This document shows positions 8,150-17,900 of a DNA stretch of 64,000 nt, one piece after another. Source of the DNA: Flavobacteriales bacterium UBA1494 (GTDB taxonomy: Bacteria > Bacteroidota > Bacteroidia > Flavobacteriales_E > Vicingaceae); assembly GCA_905182175.1 (NCBI GenBank), contig CAJJAT010000011.1, positions 186,001 to 250,000 of the forward strand, given 5' to 3'. A program made the position numbers and the translations under genes. Position 1 is the first letter of the stretch, and each line of letters starts with the position of its first letter. Under the pieces are notes generated by a model. That model searched no databases and was not told the DNA's origin. It saw only the letters and a list, made by a program, of their open reading frames with translations.

Positions 8150-9619
8150 ATGGCAAAAGAAAACGCATTTTCATTAAAGTTTGATACCGATTGGCAGTAC
8201 GCTCCTGCTCCAGAGAGTTCGGATCATGTCGAAATCAAAGCGAGATACGATCTTTTCATTGGGGGAAAGTTCGTTCAACCAAATTCCAAGAAATACTTCA
8301 ATAGCATTAATCCTGCAACCGAAGCGATAGTTTGCGAAATTGCCGAAGCTAATGAACAAGACGTTGACGACGCCGTTAAAGCTGCAAGAAAAGCTTTTCC
8401 GGCCTGGACGAAAATTGGTGGAAAAGAGAGAGGTAAGTACTTGTTTAGGATTGCTCGATTAATCCAAGAAAGAGCACGAGAGTTTTCAGTAATTGAGTCT
8501 ATTGACGGCGGAAAACCAATCCGAGAATCAAGAGATATTGATATTCCTTTAGCAGCAGCACACTTCTTCTATTATGCGGGTTGGGCTGATAAGCTAGAAT
8601 ATGCATTTCCAAATCGAAAGGTTGAGCCTTTAGGTGTTGCTGGTCAAATCATACCCTGGAACTTTCCGTTACTTATGGCAGCTTGGAAAATTGCTCCAGC
8701 TTTAGCTTGTGGAAATTGCGTGGTTCTTAAACCTGCAGAAACAACTTCTGTAACGGCAATGAAACTCGCAGAATTAATAAAAGACGCTGGTTTACCTGAT
8801 GGAGTGGTAAACATAGTTACCGGTGCTGGAAAAACTGGAGCTGCAATTGTGAACCATAAAGACGTTAATAAAATTGCGTTTACCGGATCTACCCAAGTAG
8901 GTAAATCGATTCAAAAATCTATTGCAGGAACTGGAAAGAAAACAACACTTGAATTAGGTGGCAAAGCTGCCAATATAATATTTGAAGACGCTCCAATTGA
9001 CCAAGCAGTTGAAGGAGTAATTAATGGCATTTTCTTTAATCAAGGTCATGTTTGTTGCGCAGGCTCTAGGCTTTTTGTGCAGGAGTCCGTTAAAGACGAG
9101 GTAATACAGAAATTAAAAATCAGGTTGGAAACGTTGATTCTAGGTGACCCAATGGATAAAAACACTGACATAGGCGCCATTAACTCAAAAGAGCAATTAA
9201 AAACCATTACCGATTACATTAAGATTGGAGAGCAAGAAGGGTTTGAGAAATTTCAAGCAAACGTTGCTATTCCTAAAAAAGGATATTTCTGTGCTCCTAC
9301 CCTATTTTTAGATGTTGCGCAAAGTAGCAGGCTTGCCCAAGAGGAGATATTTGGCCCAGTACTCGCTATTCAGACTTTCCGAACTGTTGATGAAGCAATT
9401 GAGAAAGCAAACAACACACCTTATGGGCTTTCTGCCGGTGTTTGGACAGATAAAGGTTCAAAGGCGTTTAACATGGCCGCTCAGCTAAAGGCCGGTGTTA
9501 TATGGGCCAATACATTCAATAAGTTTGATCCAACTTCTCCTTTTGGAGGATTTAAAGAAAGTGGTTTTGGACGTGAAGGTGGAATGCACGGCTTAGCTGC
9601 CTATTTGAAAGTTAGTTAG
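8150..9619 (+). CDS. NAD(P)-dependent aldehyde dehydrogenase
   Basis: Oxidises an aldehyde to the acid with NAD(P)+. The family landmarks are present: IIPWNFPLLM (cofactor binding), TLELGGKAANI (general-base Glu) and FFNQGHVCCAGSR (catalytic Cys), with the C-terminal PFGGFKESGFGREGG segment. The frame can open at a TTG at 8132, but ATG 8150 (MAKENAFS) is the more natural start and leaves a 489-residue protein, normal for the superfamily. It follows deoC by 88 bases on the same strand. The pairing suggests acetaldehyde from deoxyribose breakdown as substrate, but the sequence alone does not fix this. Confidence 0.93.
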   Translation: MAKENAFSLKFDTDWQYAPAPESSDHVEIKARYDLFIGGKFVQPNSKKYFNSINPATEAIVCEIAEANEQDVDDAVKAARKAFPAWTKIGGKERGKYLFRIARLIQERAREFSVIESIDGGKPIRESRDIDIPLAAAHFFYYAGWADKLEYAFPNRKVEPLGVAGQIIPWNFPLLMAAWKIAPALACGNCVVLKPAETTSVTAMKLAELIKDAGLPDGVVNIVTGAGKTGAAIVNHKDVNKIAFTGSTQVGKSIQKSIAGTGKKTTLELGGKAANIIFEDAPIDQAVEGVINGIFFNQGHVCCAGSRLFVQESVKDEVIQKLKIRLETLILGDPMDKNTDIGAINSKEQLKTITDYIKIGEQEGFEKFQANVAIPKKGYFCAPTLFLDVAQSSRLAQEEIFGPVLAIQTFRTVDEAIEKANNTPYGLSAGVWTDKGSKAFNMAAQLKAGVIWANTFNKFDPTSPFGGFKESGFGREGGMHGLAAYLKVS

Positions 9620-9664
9620 AATTGTACATTATCTTTCTACAGACTTCTAAACTAACGGAAGGCT

Positions 9665-9775
9665 TTACAACTTCCTAAACGCCACTTCCTTCCCTATCAA
9701 AGCTTTAATCAAAAGCATTCCATAAACGGAATATGCATTTAATATCAACCACTTATCCGTTATTAAATAAATCAT
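9665..9775 (-). pseudogene. Short frame, possible gene-end remnant
   Basis: A 36-residue frame (MIYLITDKWLILNAYS...FRKL) reads on the minus strand. It looks like the C-terminal tail of a larger protein rather than a complete one, and it lies in a 540-base stretch with no intact gene. It may equally be chance; I cannot name a family. Confidence 0.2.
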
Positions 9776-9794
9776 TATTTGTGAAAGCCGGAAT

Positions 9795-10019
9795 TTAAAA
9801 CTCGCTTTCTAAATAACCTAAAGGAATATAAACAACTTCAGGCAACCTGTGCCTTAAAACCGGAGTTAACAAAGTCATCTTTTCGCTGAATGGATCAATT
9901 GATGGTGCTCTTACAGAAGTAAATTCGTTGGTTGTTAACGTGATAAATTAAATTAATTTCGTTGATGTGAAACCCACATTCTTTAGAGAAGGCGCTAGCA
10001 GCAAGTGAATACCTGAAAA
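9795..10019 (-). pseudogene. Decayed coding remnant with in-frame stop
   Basis: Read on the minus strand, one frame gives a protein-like run interrupted once by TAA (9948-9950), with SVRAPSIDPFSEKMTLLTPV and RHRLPEVVYIPLGYLESEF as its later parts. The uninterrupted 3' part is about 50 residues and has natural composition, unlike the surrounding sequence. I do not recognise the family. Together with the small frame at 9665-9775 this suggests a gene lost between the aldehyde dehydrogenase and the accessory island. The rest of 9620-10159 shows nothing else I can support. Confidence 0.35.
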
Positions 10020-10159
10020 TTAGCCAGAACAATCTTTACATGTGCTCAATTATTTACATTGAATGTGTTTGGCCTATACAACAGGATAATTTTTGCAGTA
10101 AATACCTTTGATTCCTTTGGCAAATATTGTAACAAAACCTTAAAGGTTATGCAGAAAAA

Positions 10160-11962
10160 TTATAAATTCTCTTTTACTTTAATTAAAAGCGGCATAATTA
10201 AATAAATGTCCATATCCTTCTCTTTATTGACCAAGTCCAAGAGGTTATATCTCTTTAGTTGGTTGTGAATTTTTAATGTGTTTTTAAGAATCGCCTTTAT
10301 TTTTTTATCGTTCTCAGGGAGCTCCCCAAAGTTGAACCCAGCGGTTATTTTCTCGGCAGACCATCTATTGTGCTCTAAAGGCGCTAATTTGTCCATATAT
10401 GGCTTTATGCTTCTCTCGCTAACCTCCTTTATTCCCAACTTCTCTAAAAGTGCCTGTTTAGATGGGATGTGACGCACGACGTACCTATTTGATTCCTTAT
10501 TTCTCTCAGAAACGTTCTCCCATATTTGTTCTATGCCAAAAATCTGTGTTAATCGGAACTCCGAATTTTTAGTGTATCGCTGTAGTTCTTCTATTACGAA
10601 AGCTTGTATTTGTTTGTAAGGGTCATGTTTTTTAATTTTAAATATTATAAGCCTCCGTACTAACTCTCTTAAAAATATTGAATTATTCGTCTTTTTAAAG
10701 TGCACGTTTAGCAAGTTGTCAAAACTATGTTTAAGCGAGTAATAATAATTAGTCACTTTCGCTAGAGCTTCTATTTCGTCATCGTCAACTATGTTACCAT
10801 AAGTGCATGTATCATGATACATCCTAACAAATTGAATATTCAATTCCTCTTTGTAGTTATTAAATAGGGATTGTCCACGATGACTCTCTTGTTCTAATAA
10901 ATAAGAAATACTTGTGTTTTCAGGAAGGTTAGCTATAATTGGGACTCTTCTAAAATTCTGAGTGTGGGTATAGAGAAATTGTCTGAAGTTAATTGCCTCA
11001 GACACCACGACAGCGTCTTCATTGCCAAATACATAAACCGCATCAATAGTTGGGATATTATCAATAAACTTTTTATCCCAATCGTAGTTAGTAGAAAAAG
11101 AACTATTAGGAAGTTCTACAGGGTGAACAGATATAAAGTCAATTAATGCCGGAAATTTTTTCTTAAATTCTTCTAGCCGGTACTCTGCATCCTTACACAC
11201 CAATAAAATCTTTATCTTATCATTGTCAGTAAATTGTGATAAAATGCAGTTCTCAATCAAAAAGTGCTGAGAAATGCCATTGTACCCAATAATACAGATA
11301 GCTTTTCTATGGTTTTTTGTAGTTGAGTCATCAACAAACCGTATAGGAGAATATTTATCATAAATAAGTTGAGCGACAGAGGTGCTAATGTCAAAAAACC
11401 GGACCGAAACGTATGGAGTCGAATTAAAGCTATTTACTTGGTCAATTAGCAGGTTTCGTGTATCCCAATTATTTACGCTAACCACTAATTTTAGTTTTCT
11501 ACCGCCCTTCTTCCTTTTATATTGCCCAATTTTATTGGCCATTGAAATATTGAACTCATCCTTATCGGATGCTACAAAACAAGCGGTAGAATGATTAATC
11601 CCGGCTAAGCGTAACCTTTTTTCATTTATTTCATTTACAAAGACTAGTTTAACTCCATTTAGTTTTAATTCGTCCAAAAAATTATTATCTCGCTTTGAAG
11701 AAATTAAAATTACTTTTTTGCCTTTTTCAGCAGCGTCATTGGCAAAACTCCTAGCCGTTCTCGATTGCCCCAATATTATTATTTTCTCTCTTCGATTATA
11801 AATAAAGTAATGATCAAAAAAAAGCTTAACCCAAGGATATAAATAATACAACATTACCCCTACTGACACAACAGAAAGGTACATCAAGAAGTGCTTATGT
11901 GTTAGGTCTGAATCAAGTGATTCTTTAAATACCGAATCAAAATCTATTTGAAGAAAATGCAT
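10160..11962 (-). CDS. Membrane-tethered TrkA-N / RyR-domain protein
   Basis: The 600-residue product has one hydrophobic segment at about residues 26-46, then a Rossmann fold of TrkA-N type (IIILGQSRTARSFANDAAEKG, residues ~60-150). A second Rossmann-like segment begins near KAICIIGYNGISQHF (~220-280). Near the end, LEHNRWSAEKITAGFNFGE (from residue 529) matches the conserved core of the RyR domain, otherwise known from ryanodine receptors and some prokaryotic proteins. TrkA-N domains bind NAD(H) or other nucleotides and gate K+ transporters. No pore helix or selectivity filter is visible here, so this is a tethered sensor rather than a channel by itself. It follows the GH18-like gene by 20 bases and is probably cotranscribed. 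Role unknown; ligand sensing at the membrane is inferred. Confidence 0.7.
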   Translation of the reverse strand: MHFLQIDFDSVFKESLDSDLTHKHFLMYLSVVSVGVMLYYLYPWVKLFFDHYFIYNRREKIIILGQSRTARSFANDAAEKGKKVILISSKRDNNFLDELKLNGVKLVFVNEINEKRLRLAGINHSTACFVASDKDEFNISMANKIGQYKRKKGGRKLKLVVSVNNWDTRNLLIDQVNSFNSTPYVSVRFFDISTSVAQLIYDKYSPIRFVDDSTTKNHRKAICIIGYNGISQHFLIENCILSQFTDNDKIKILLVCKDAEYRLEEFKKKFPALIDFISVHPVELPNSSFSTNYDWDKKFIDNIPTIDAVYVFGNEDAVVVSEAINFRQFLYTHTQNFRRVPIIANLPENTSISYLLEQESHRGQSLFNNYKEELNIQFVRMYHDTCTYGNIVDDDEIEALAKVTNYYYSLKHSFDNLLNVHFKKTNNSIFLRELVRRLIIFKIKKHDPYKQIQAFVIEELQRYTKNSEFRLTQIFGIEQIWENVSERNKESNRYVVRHIPSKQALLEKLGIKEVSERSIKPYMDKLAPLEHNRWSAEKITAGFNFGELPENDKKIKAILKNTLKIHNQLKRYNLLDLVNKEKDMDIYLIMPLLIKVKENL

Positions 11963-11981
11963 TTATTATAATCTTAAAGTA

Positions 11982-13766
11982 TTAGGGGGTGAGCTCTTTT
12001 TCTTTTTTCTTTATCCGCCTATAAAACAACATTACTAAAGCCATACCGGTAAAGATTCCAACAGCAAAAACGAATTCTGTTTCTGTTATAACATTAAACT
12101 TTTTAAAAATTAATACCACAATTAGGACAACAAGAATTGTAGAAATATTCATAATATTTTCTTTACTAAAAATTTTATCTCGAGCCGATTCGAAGAACAA
12201 AGCAATCATAAACCCTGAAAAGACAAAAGAAAGGAGAATTAACAAACAAAGCACGACCAAGTGATGCGACATTATCTTTTCCGGTTTCAATTCATCTAAT
12301 AACCTAAAAATTGGCGGTGAAAGCCAAGAAGATTCAATTTCGGATTGATCTTTCTTGTACAGATCAACAATGTCGACCTCGTTTTCATTAATCAACTGCT
12401 TTATTGACGGAATAAAATTGTCATTAGTGGTAAATCCCTTATTCTGAATATAATCTATTAAGGTTTTCTGTAATTCTTGGTTTTTATTTCCATAACCAGT
12501 GCACCAAAGAGCAATACCATTTATCCCTTTTAAATCTGCATACGTTAATCTTTCCTGAAGTGAATTATTAAACAGAGCAGAAAACTCAGGGTAAATCACA
12601 TTCATATCGGAAACATGAGAAATAATATGGGTACTGTCTGATTTTTCCATCAAATTCTTTGCATAATAAAGAGGAACCTCTATAATTAGGCTCTCAAAGA
12701 CTGAAGGCGGAAGAGCGTTTAGTTCAAAGTCAATGTGGTCAAAATTCCAAAATGCCTGCATGTTTTCCTCCGTAATCTCTCCAACTGTGTAGTTGCTTCC
12801 GTAGGTTGACTCTGCCGTATATATCCACCGGTCTACATGGTTTTTAAGCTGAGCCGCGTCATCTAAGGTCATAGAATAAGGAAAGCCAATATCATATCTC
12901 GGCACTAGAACGGTTATTTCATACTCCTTAGATAACTTACCTTGAATAGAGTCCCCATTAAGCGCCCTATTAATTTGTTGTATAAAAGAGATATAGTTCT
13001 TTTTATACCTGCTCGGTATCTTTTGTAAATCGAAACATACGCCGTCTCCTTTTCCCTTCACTAAAGAGACGATATTTCGAATAACGATTGCCCTTATATC
13101 TTTTGCCTTTGACGTATTTTCGAATATTTTAATATTATTTTCTATGTCATAACTCGCTACACAAAGGTCAACCTTACAATCATAATAATTTGCCTTAGAT
13201 TGAATAGTTGACGTTGACCAACTATGCGCCAGCATTCCACCGGGAGTGCTAAGGTCTTCCCCACTCTTTGGGTTTATAACATATCCGTAATACGCTATTC
13301 TATTGTATACTTCAAAATTATAGTTATAATAAGCGTTACCCATCCAGTAGGGGTGAAATCCGTAAACATATTTACTCGACTGTAAACTAGTCTTTTTAGA
13401 ATTAAAAGGCTTTGTATCAATTCTTTGTATTTTTGCCCAATCTTGTTCCGACTTGTAATTTGTGTCCTTGAAGTTTTCTAAATAAAATTGAAGATCCTTG
13501 TAATGAAATTGGTATTGGGCTTTGGCATCATAGAGCGTATCAGATGGTTTTAATCGTTTCAATCTTAAAATTTCTTGCAGGACTTCATCTTTAAGTGAAG
13601 TAATGCTATCTTTTACTTTTGCTTTTTTTTCAGCTCGCTTCTCAAAATAACGCTTGATTATATTTTTTTTAACTTCATCCCCCAAAGAGTCACCACTAAA
13701 ATTAGAAAAATGAGTGCGCTCAAAATCAATTGTATTTGAAGCAATTAAGTCGAAACCTAATGTCAC
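11982..13766 (-). CDS. GH18-like membrane protein with degenerate catalytic motif
   Basis: The 594-residue product contains a GH18 (chitinase/peptidoglycan-hydrolase class) barrel: VYGFHPYWMG starts strand 1, and DGVCFDLQ (residues 241-248) occupies the place of the DGxDxDxE catalytic motif. Cys replaces an Asp and Gln replaces the proton-donor Glu, so it is probably a non-catalytic glycan-binding protein. Three hydrophobic helices follow residue ~500 (HHLVVLCLLILLSFVFSGF; ISTILVVLIVVLIF; FVFAVGIFTGMALVMLF). The GTG start at 13766 cuts into a hydrophobic signal. In-frame codons up to 13829 add KISLRHKLSTIGVLLITC, a typical signal anchor, but offer only ATT as start. The protein thus appears anchored at both ends with its barrel outside the cytoplasm. 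It pairs with the TrkA-N/RyR gene. Confidence 0.7.
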   Translation of the reverse strand: MTLGFDLIASNTIDFERTHFSNFSGDSLGDEVKKNIIKRYFEKRAEKKAKVKDSITSLKDEVLQEILRLKRLKPSDTLYDAKAQYQFHYKDLQFYLENFKDTNYKSEQDWAKIQRIDTKPFNSKKTSLQSSKYVYGFHPYWMGNAYYNYNFEVYNRIAYYGYVINPKSGEDLSTPGGMLAHSWSTSTIQSKANYYDCKVDLCVASYDIENNIKIFENTSKAKDIRAIVIRNIVSLVKGKGDGVCFDLQKIPSRYKKNYISFIQQINRALNGDSIQGKLSKEYEITVLVPRYDIGFPYSMTLDDAAQLKNHVDRWIYTAESTYGSNYTVGEITEENMQAFWNFDHIDFELNALPPSVFESLIIEVPLYYAKNLMEKSDSTHIISHVSDMNVIYPEFSALFNNSLQERLTYADLKGINGIALWCTGYGNKNQELQKTLIDYIQNKGFTTNDNFIPSIKQLINENEVDIVDLYKKDQSEIESSWLSPPIFRLLDELKPEKIMSHHLVVLCLLILLSFVFSGFMIALFFESARDKIFSKENIMNISTILVVLIVVLIFKKFNVITETEFVFAVGIFTGMALVMLFYRRIKKKEKELTP

Positions 13767-13939
13767 AACACAAGTAATTAGTAGTACGCCTATTGTACTT
13801 AATTTATGTCTTAAACTAATTTTAATAATGACTTAGATTCTGTGTAAATAGCATTTGTTAATTATTTGTTTAATAAAAAAACCCTTGATAAATAATTAAA
13901 GCTCAAATTGGTCCGAAATTAGCATGAAAGTTACGTAAA

Positions 13940-14887
13940 ATGAAAAGAAAATATCTTTCTTATTATTTTTTTATAATATTGTCGTTCCCGTCTTGCAGAA
14001 AATCAATTAAAGAAGAATACAAAAAAGGGTTAGATATCGCTATAGCCGGAAATTATGAGGAAGCTATTGCTCTGTTTTCAGAAATTGTAACCAAGGACTC
14101 TTCAATTTATGAAGTTTATCAGTCAAGAGGATTTTGTTACTTTTCATTGCAAGCATATAAAAAAGCACAAAAAGACTTTGAAAATGCATACTCAATCAGC
14201 AAAAATCCACAATTGCAATTTAACTTGGGAACGGTGCATGTTAACCAAGGTAATTACGCCTCGGCCCTAACTCATTTAAATAAATTTGAACAAGACAACC
14301 CTGATGATGTAAATCTATGGCTGCAAAAAGCGCTTTGTTTGAGTCAGTTAAAAAACTATAGCGATGCCCTTCCTTATTATGAAAAAGCCCAAAAGTTTTT
14401 CCCAGACTCCTTAGCTCTGAGCAAAAAAATTGGACTTTGCAACTTTCAAATACACAACTATACAGGGGCAATTAGTGCACTAAAACTTTATATTGACACG
14501 CTAAAAGATGACAAAGGTAGTTTTGAGATGATTGCCTTTTCGCACCACGAATTAGGGCAATACCAAGAAGCTAAATTATATTTTGACCAGATGACTGAAC
14601 TAGGTTTTGAGCTAGAAGACAAAACACAAACATTGTACATAAAAAATTTGCTTAATTTAGGACAACAGATGTACATTATGGAGTCATACGTGCCCTCACT
14701 GCAAACCTTTACCGAGGTTCTCACACTAGATCCACTTAATAATGAAGCCTATTTTTATAGGGGACTAGTTCAACTGCATTACAATAAGGGATTTGAGGCT
14801 TGCGAAGATTTTAACTTAGCATTTACTAATGGACACCTTGATGCTATTTCAATTATGAAAAAAAACTGTAAAGAGTACTTTAATTAA
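13940..14887 (+). CDS. TPR-repeat lipoprotein
   Basis: The 315-residue product starts with a signal sequence ending LSFPSC, which fits a lipobox with Cys at about residue 19, so membrane anchoring is expected. The remainder is a run of tetratricopeptide repeats (for example AGNYEEAIALFSEIVTKDSS, QAYKKAQKDFENAYSIS, NYASALTHLNKFEQDNPDD, KNYSDALPYYEKAQKFFPDS, LQTFTEVLTLDPLNNEAYFYRG), giving about seven or eight units, a scaffold for protein-protein contacts. It is divergent from the GH18-like gene and lies 101 bases before the 1304-residue gene on the same strand. It may therefore assist that protein or the injection system, but this is only suggested by position. Confidence 0.85.
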   Translation: MKRKYLSYYFFIILSFPSCRKSIKEEYKKGLDIAIAGNYEEAIALFSEIVTKDSSIYEVYQSRGFCYFSLQAYKKAQKDFENAYSISKNPQLQFNLGTVHVNQGNYASALTHLNKFEQDNPDDVNLWLQKALCLSQLKNYSDALPYYEKAQKFFPDSLALSKKIGLCNFQIHNYTGAISALKLYIDTLKDDKGSFEMIAFSHHELGQYQEAKLYFDQMTELGFELEDKTQTLYIKNLLNLGQQMYIMESYVPSLQTFTEVLTLDPLNNEAYFYRGLVQLHYNKGFEACEDFNLAFTNGHLDAISIMKKNCKEYFN

Positions 14888-14930
14888 CAATTTAGTAAGT
14901 AAGACTAAATTCAAAAAGAAAAGAATCATC

Positions 14931-14963
14931 GTTTAATAGTTAAACTTTAAATGTTTAATAGTT
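14931..14963 (+). repeat. Direct repeat upstream of the large candidate-cargo gene
   Basis: GTTTAATAGTT occurs at 14931-14941 and again at 14953-14963, 22 bases apart, i.e. two helical turns on the same face, 26 bases before the ATG at 14989. It could be a regulator site. The region is very AT-rich, so chance remains possible. No TAnnTTTG box is seen in this gap. Confidence 0.3.
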
Positions 14964-14988
14964 GATTTCAAAAATCAAAATATTTTAA

Positions 14989-17900
14989 ATGGCAAAAACA
15001 ATACAAACCGGTAGTGGATCACTTCAAGATGCAGCTGCAAATACTATTACAACAGGTAATGCAGTAGCAAACCATGTTAATGAAGGTACAGAAAGAATAG
15101 ACAGTGAAATTACTAATATAAACGAAACTCTTTCTAAAGGAAGCACTGCTGTTGCTAACGCGTTAACTTTTAAATCATACGCTGATGAAAATACGCCCTT
15201 GAGAGCAACAGAAAATCAAGATGGCGAATGGGAAGCTAAAAAAGAGGTAGCTAATGTTAAACTTAGGCAAGGTTCATTTAGTAAAAAAATTAAGAAAAAT
15301 GATGTTAAAATTACGAATGAGGTTATTACTGCAAAAGATCTTGGTGAAAATGCACATCGTTACGGTAATGGTGAGTGGAAATCCGATGAGGGGGGAAGTT
15401 CTAAGTCAGAAAATATAAAAAACAGGTATAAACTTGGAGGGGGAAAAACAGATGATGGAGCAGTAAGTGGTGCTTTAGATCAAATTGATATTTCAGATGG
15501 TCGAAGTTTGTTATCAAGGATGGTAAAAATAAAATCATTTTTTAAGGTAGATGATTCAACATTTTTAACTTTTATTAAAAAAGTAGATGTTTTTAATAAT
15601 GCAAGTGATATTAGTACAAAACAGGAAGCTTATATAAAAGTTATTTACCAGGGTTACGCATGGATAGCTGCTTTTCCTAATTTAAATGATAAAAAAGCAA
15701 ATAAAAAAAGAGCTATTATAAATGAGATAATTTCTGGGAGTATTTCGAATTTTGCAGAAGTTGAATTAACCTATTTAGCTTTTGAAGATGCTTACAAAAG
15801 TTTTACAGCTGACTCTTCAATAAATATATTAGACCCCTCAGATTTTGATGGAATAGATGCTTTCAATAAACTTAGAGCATTTTTAAACCAAAGAGATATT
15901 TGGAAAAAGCAGCACAATTCTCCGGTTAAAAACAAGATGCATAGTGATGAAAAAAAAGCTATGAAAAATATTGAAAAATTAGGTACACTTGAAGTTAAAG
16001 CTTCGGGAGAATTCAATATAATTCCGGGTGTTTTAAAAATTTCTAATCCAACTTTAAAACTAGAAAATTTAGGTAAGGAAATTACAATTACTTCAGGAGT
16101 TTCACTAGCAGCTGGAGTAAACTTCGAAGCAGCACAATTAAAAGCATCAGGTGAATTTACTATAGAAATAAATAATGAAAATATATGGGACAGTCTAGAT
16201 AGTGACTTTAAAATTGCAACTGCTACGTTAACTGATGGTGAAGTAATTGGTAGTTTCCTAAACCAAAATTTCAAAATAGAAGGGGTTAAATATTCTACAC
16301 AGTCTCGAGACAATATTTCTGCTGATACAGCCGTATGGAATGGAGAAATTCTAACTAAAGATGGCTCAATTACATTTGATAAGCCGAGTATTTCGCATAC
16401 AGAAGGATTTGTATTTAAAACAGCTGTAGGAACTTTAAATGAAGTAAATTTTGGAAGCTTTGTTAAATTACAAAACATAGAAATTCTTGTATTAAGAGAA
16501 GGAAAAGATCAATATGATATCACAGGAACATCAAATTCTTTTTTCGAAGCAGATATTCCTGGGTTAGCAGAAGTAAAGTTAGAAGGAGATTTTACCTTGA
16601 ATAGAGATGCTGAAAAAATATTCAACTCAAAAATTGAAAATGGAAATTTAAATGTGACTTTTCTTGGACATATAGTTAAATTGACTGGTGTTAATTACTC
16701 AAGCAAAGAATCTCCAGACAAGGTTTCTGCTGATACAGCCGTATGGAATGGAGAAATTCTTTCCAAAAAAAGCTCAATTACAATTGATAATCCGAGTATT
16801 TCAAATGATAAAGGTTTTTATTTTACATCAGCTACAGGAAGTCTATCAGAGATTAGTTTAGGTAATAGTGCTAAGGCAAAAAACTTGTTAATAAGAATTG
16901 AAAAAAAGGGAGTCGAATATATAGTTAAAGGGTCAGGAGAGGTTGACTCTATGATAGATTTAGACGGACTAACAAATGCAAGATTTAATGCCACTGTTAA
17001 TATTGTAAGAAATCCTAATAAAGAATATTATTATATTATAAAAGATGGTGATATTAATGCTCAACTATGGAGCAGTAATATAGCTATATCCAAAGTAAAT
17101 ACATCTGGATATACAAATGAAGGAATAGTAAATTTAATTAATTTCTCAGCAACAGTCGTTGATTTGGAAAATTCTATTAAGCCTTTTAAATTTGGAGTTT
17201 TCACTCTTCAAGCAAGAACAATTGCATTATTTAATGAAAAAGATAAGAAAGGCTTTCAATTAACGCTAGATGCAACAATGGGCAATGTCTTCCCTTCACC
17301 ATTTGGTGATGAAAATTCTTTGAAAGGTCGTGCAAAAATTGAAACAGGTATAACTTCAGATCCAGAGAAAACAAATGCAAATTTTGAATTTGTAACATTA
17401 CATTTTGGGGGAAGCATCAAAAATCCATTATCAAGTATAAGCATACTTGATGGTTGGGAAGGAAATAGAATGGATATTGGTGCCTCAATAATGGTTTTTC
17501 CAGGCGTTTTTGCAGAATTTGGACTATTTATTGAATCATTACTTTCATTTGGAGGTAATATAGAAATTATAGCTACCAAAGATGATAACAATAGTGTTTT
17601 ATTACACATTGATGCTCCAGTTGCAGAAGGGAAAGTTGCTGCTGGAGCTTATGCCGGTGTTCAAGCAGGGAGTGCATTACTAGCTTCATTTGCTCTTTAT
17701 CTTGAAGCTTTTGGGGAAATAGACGCTAAACTTCATGGTGAATTTGAAAAAAGATTTTCGCTAAATGAAGATACTCCTAGCAAAAAAGCAAGTATTGATT
17801 TGACCTTAGAAGGAGATGCAAATGTTATTGCACAACTAAGGGCAGTTGCTAGAGCATTACTATTTTTTAAAAAAGTATGGAAATATGAGCTTGCATCTAA

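Noticed and set aside
15792-16478. 228-codon frame opposite the candidate cargo gene
   Set aside because: Antisense shadow of a long AT-rich gene; composition is not protein-like and the sense frame is far longer.
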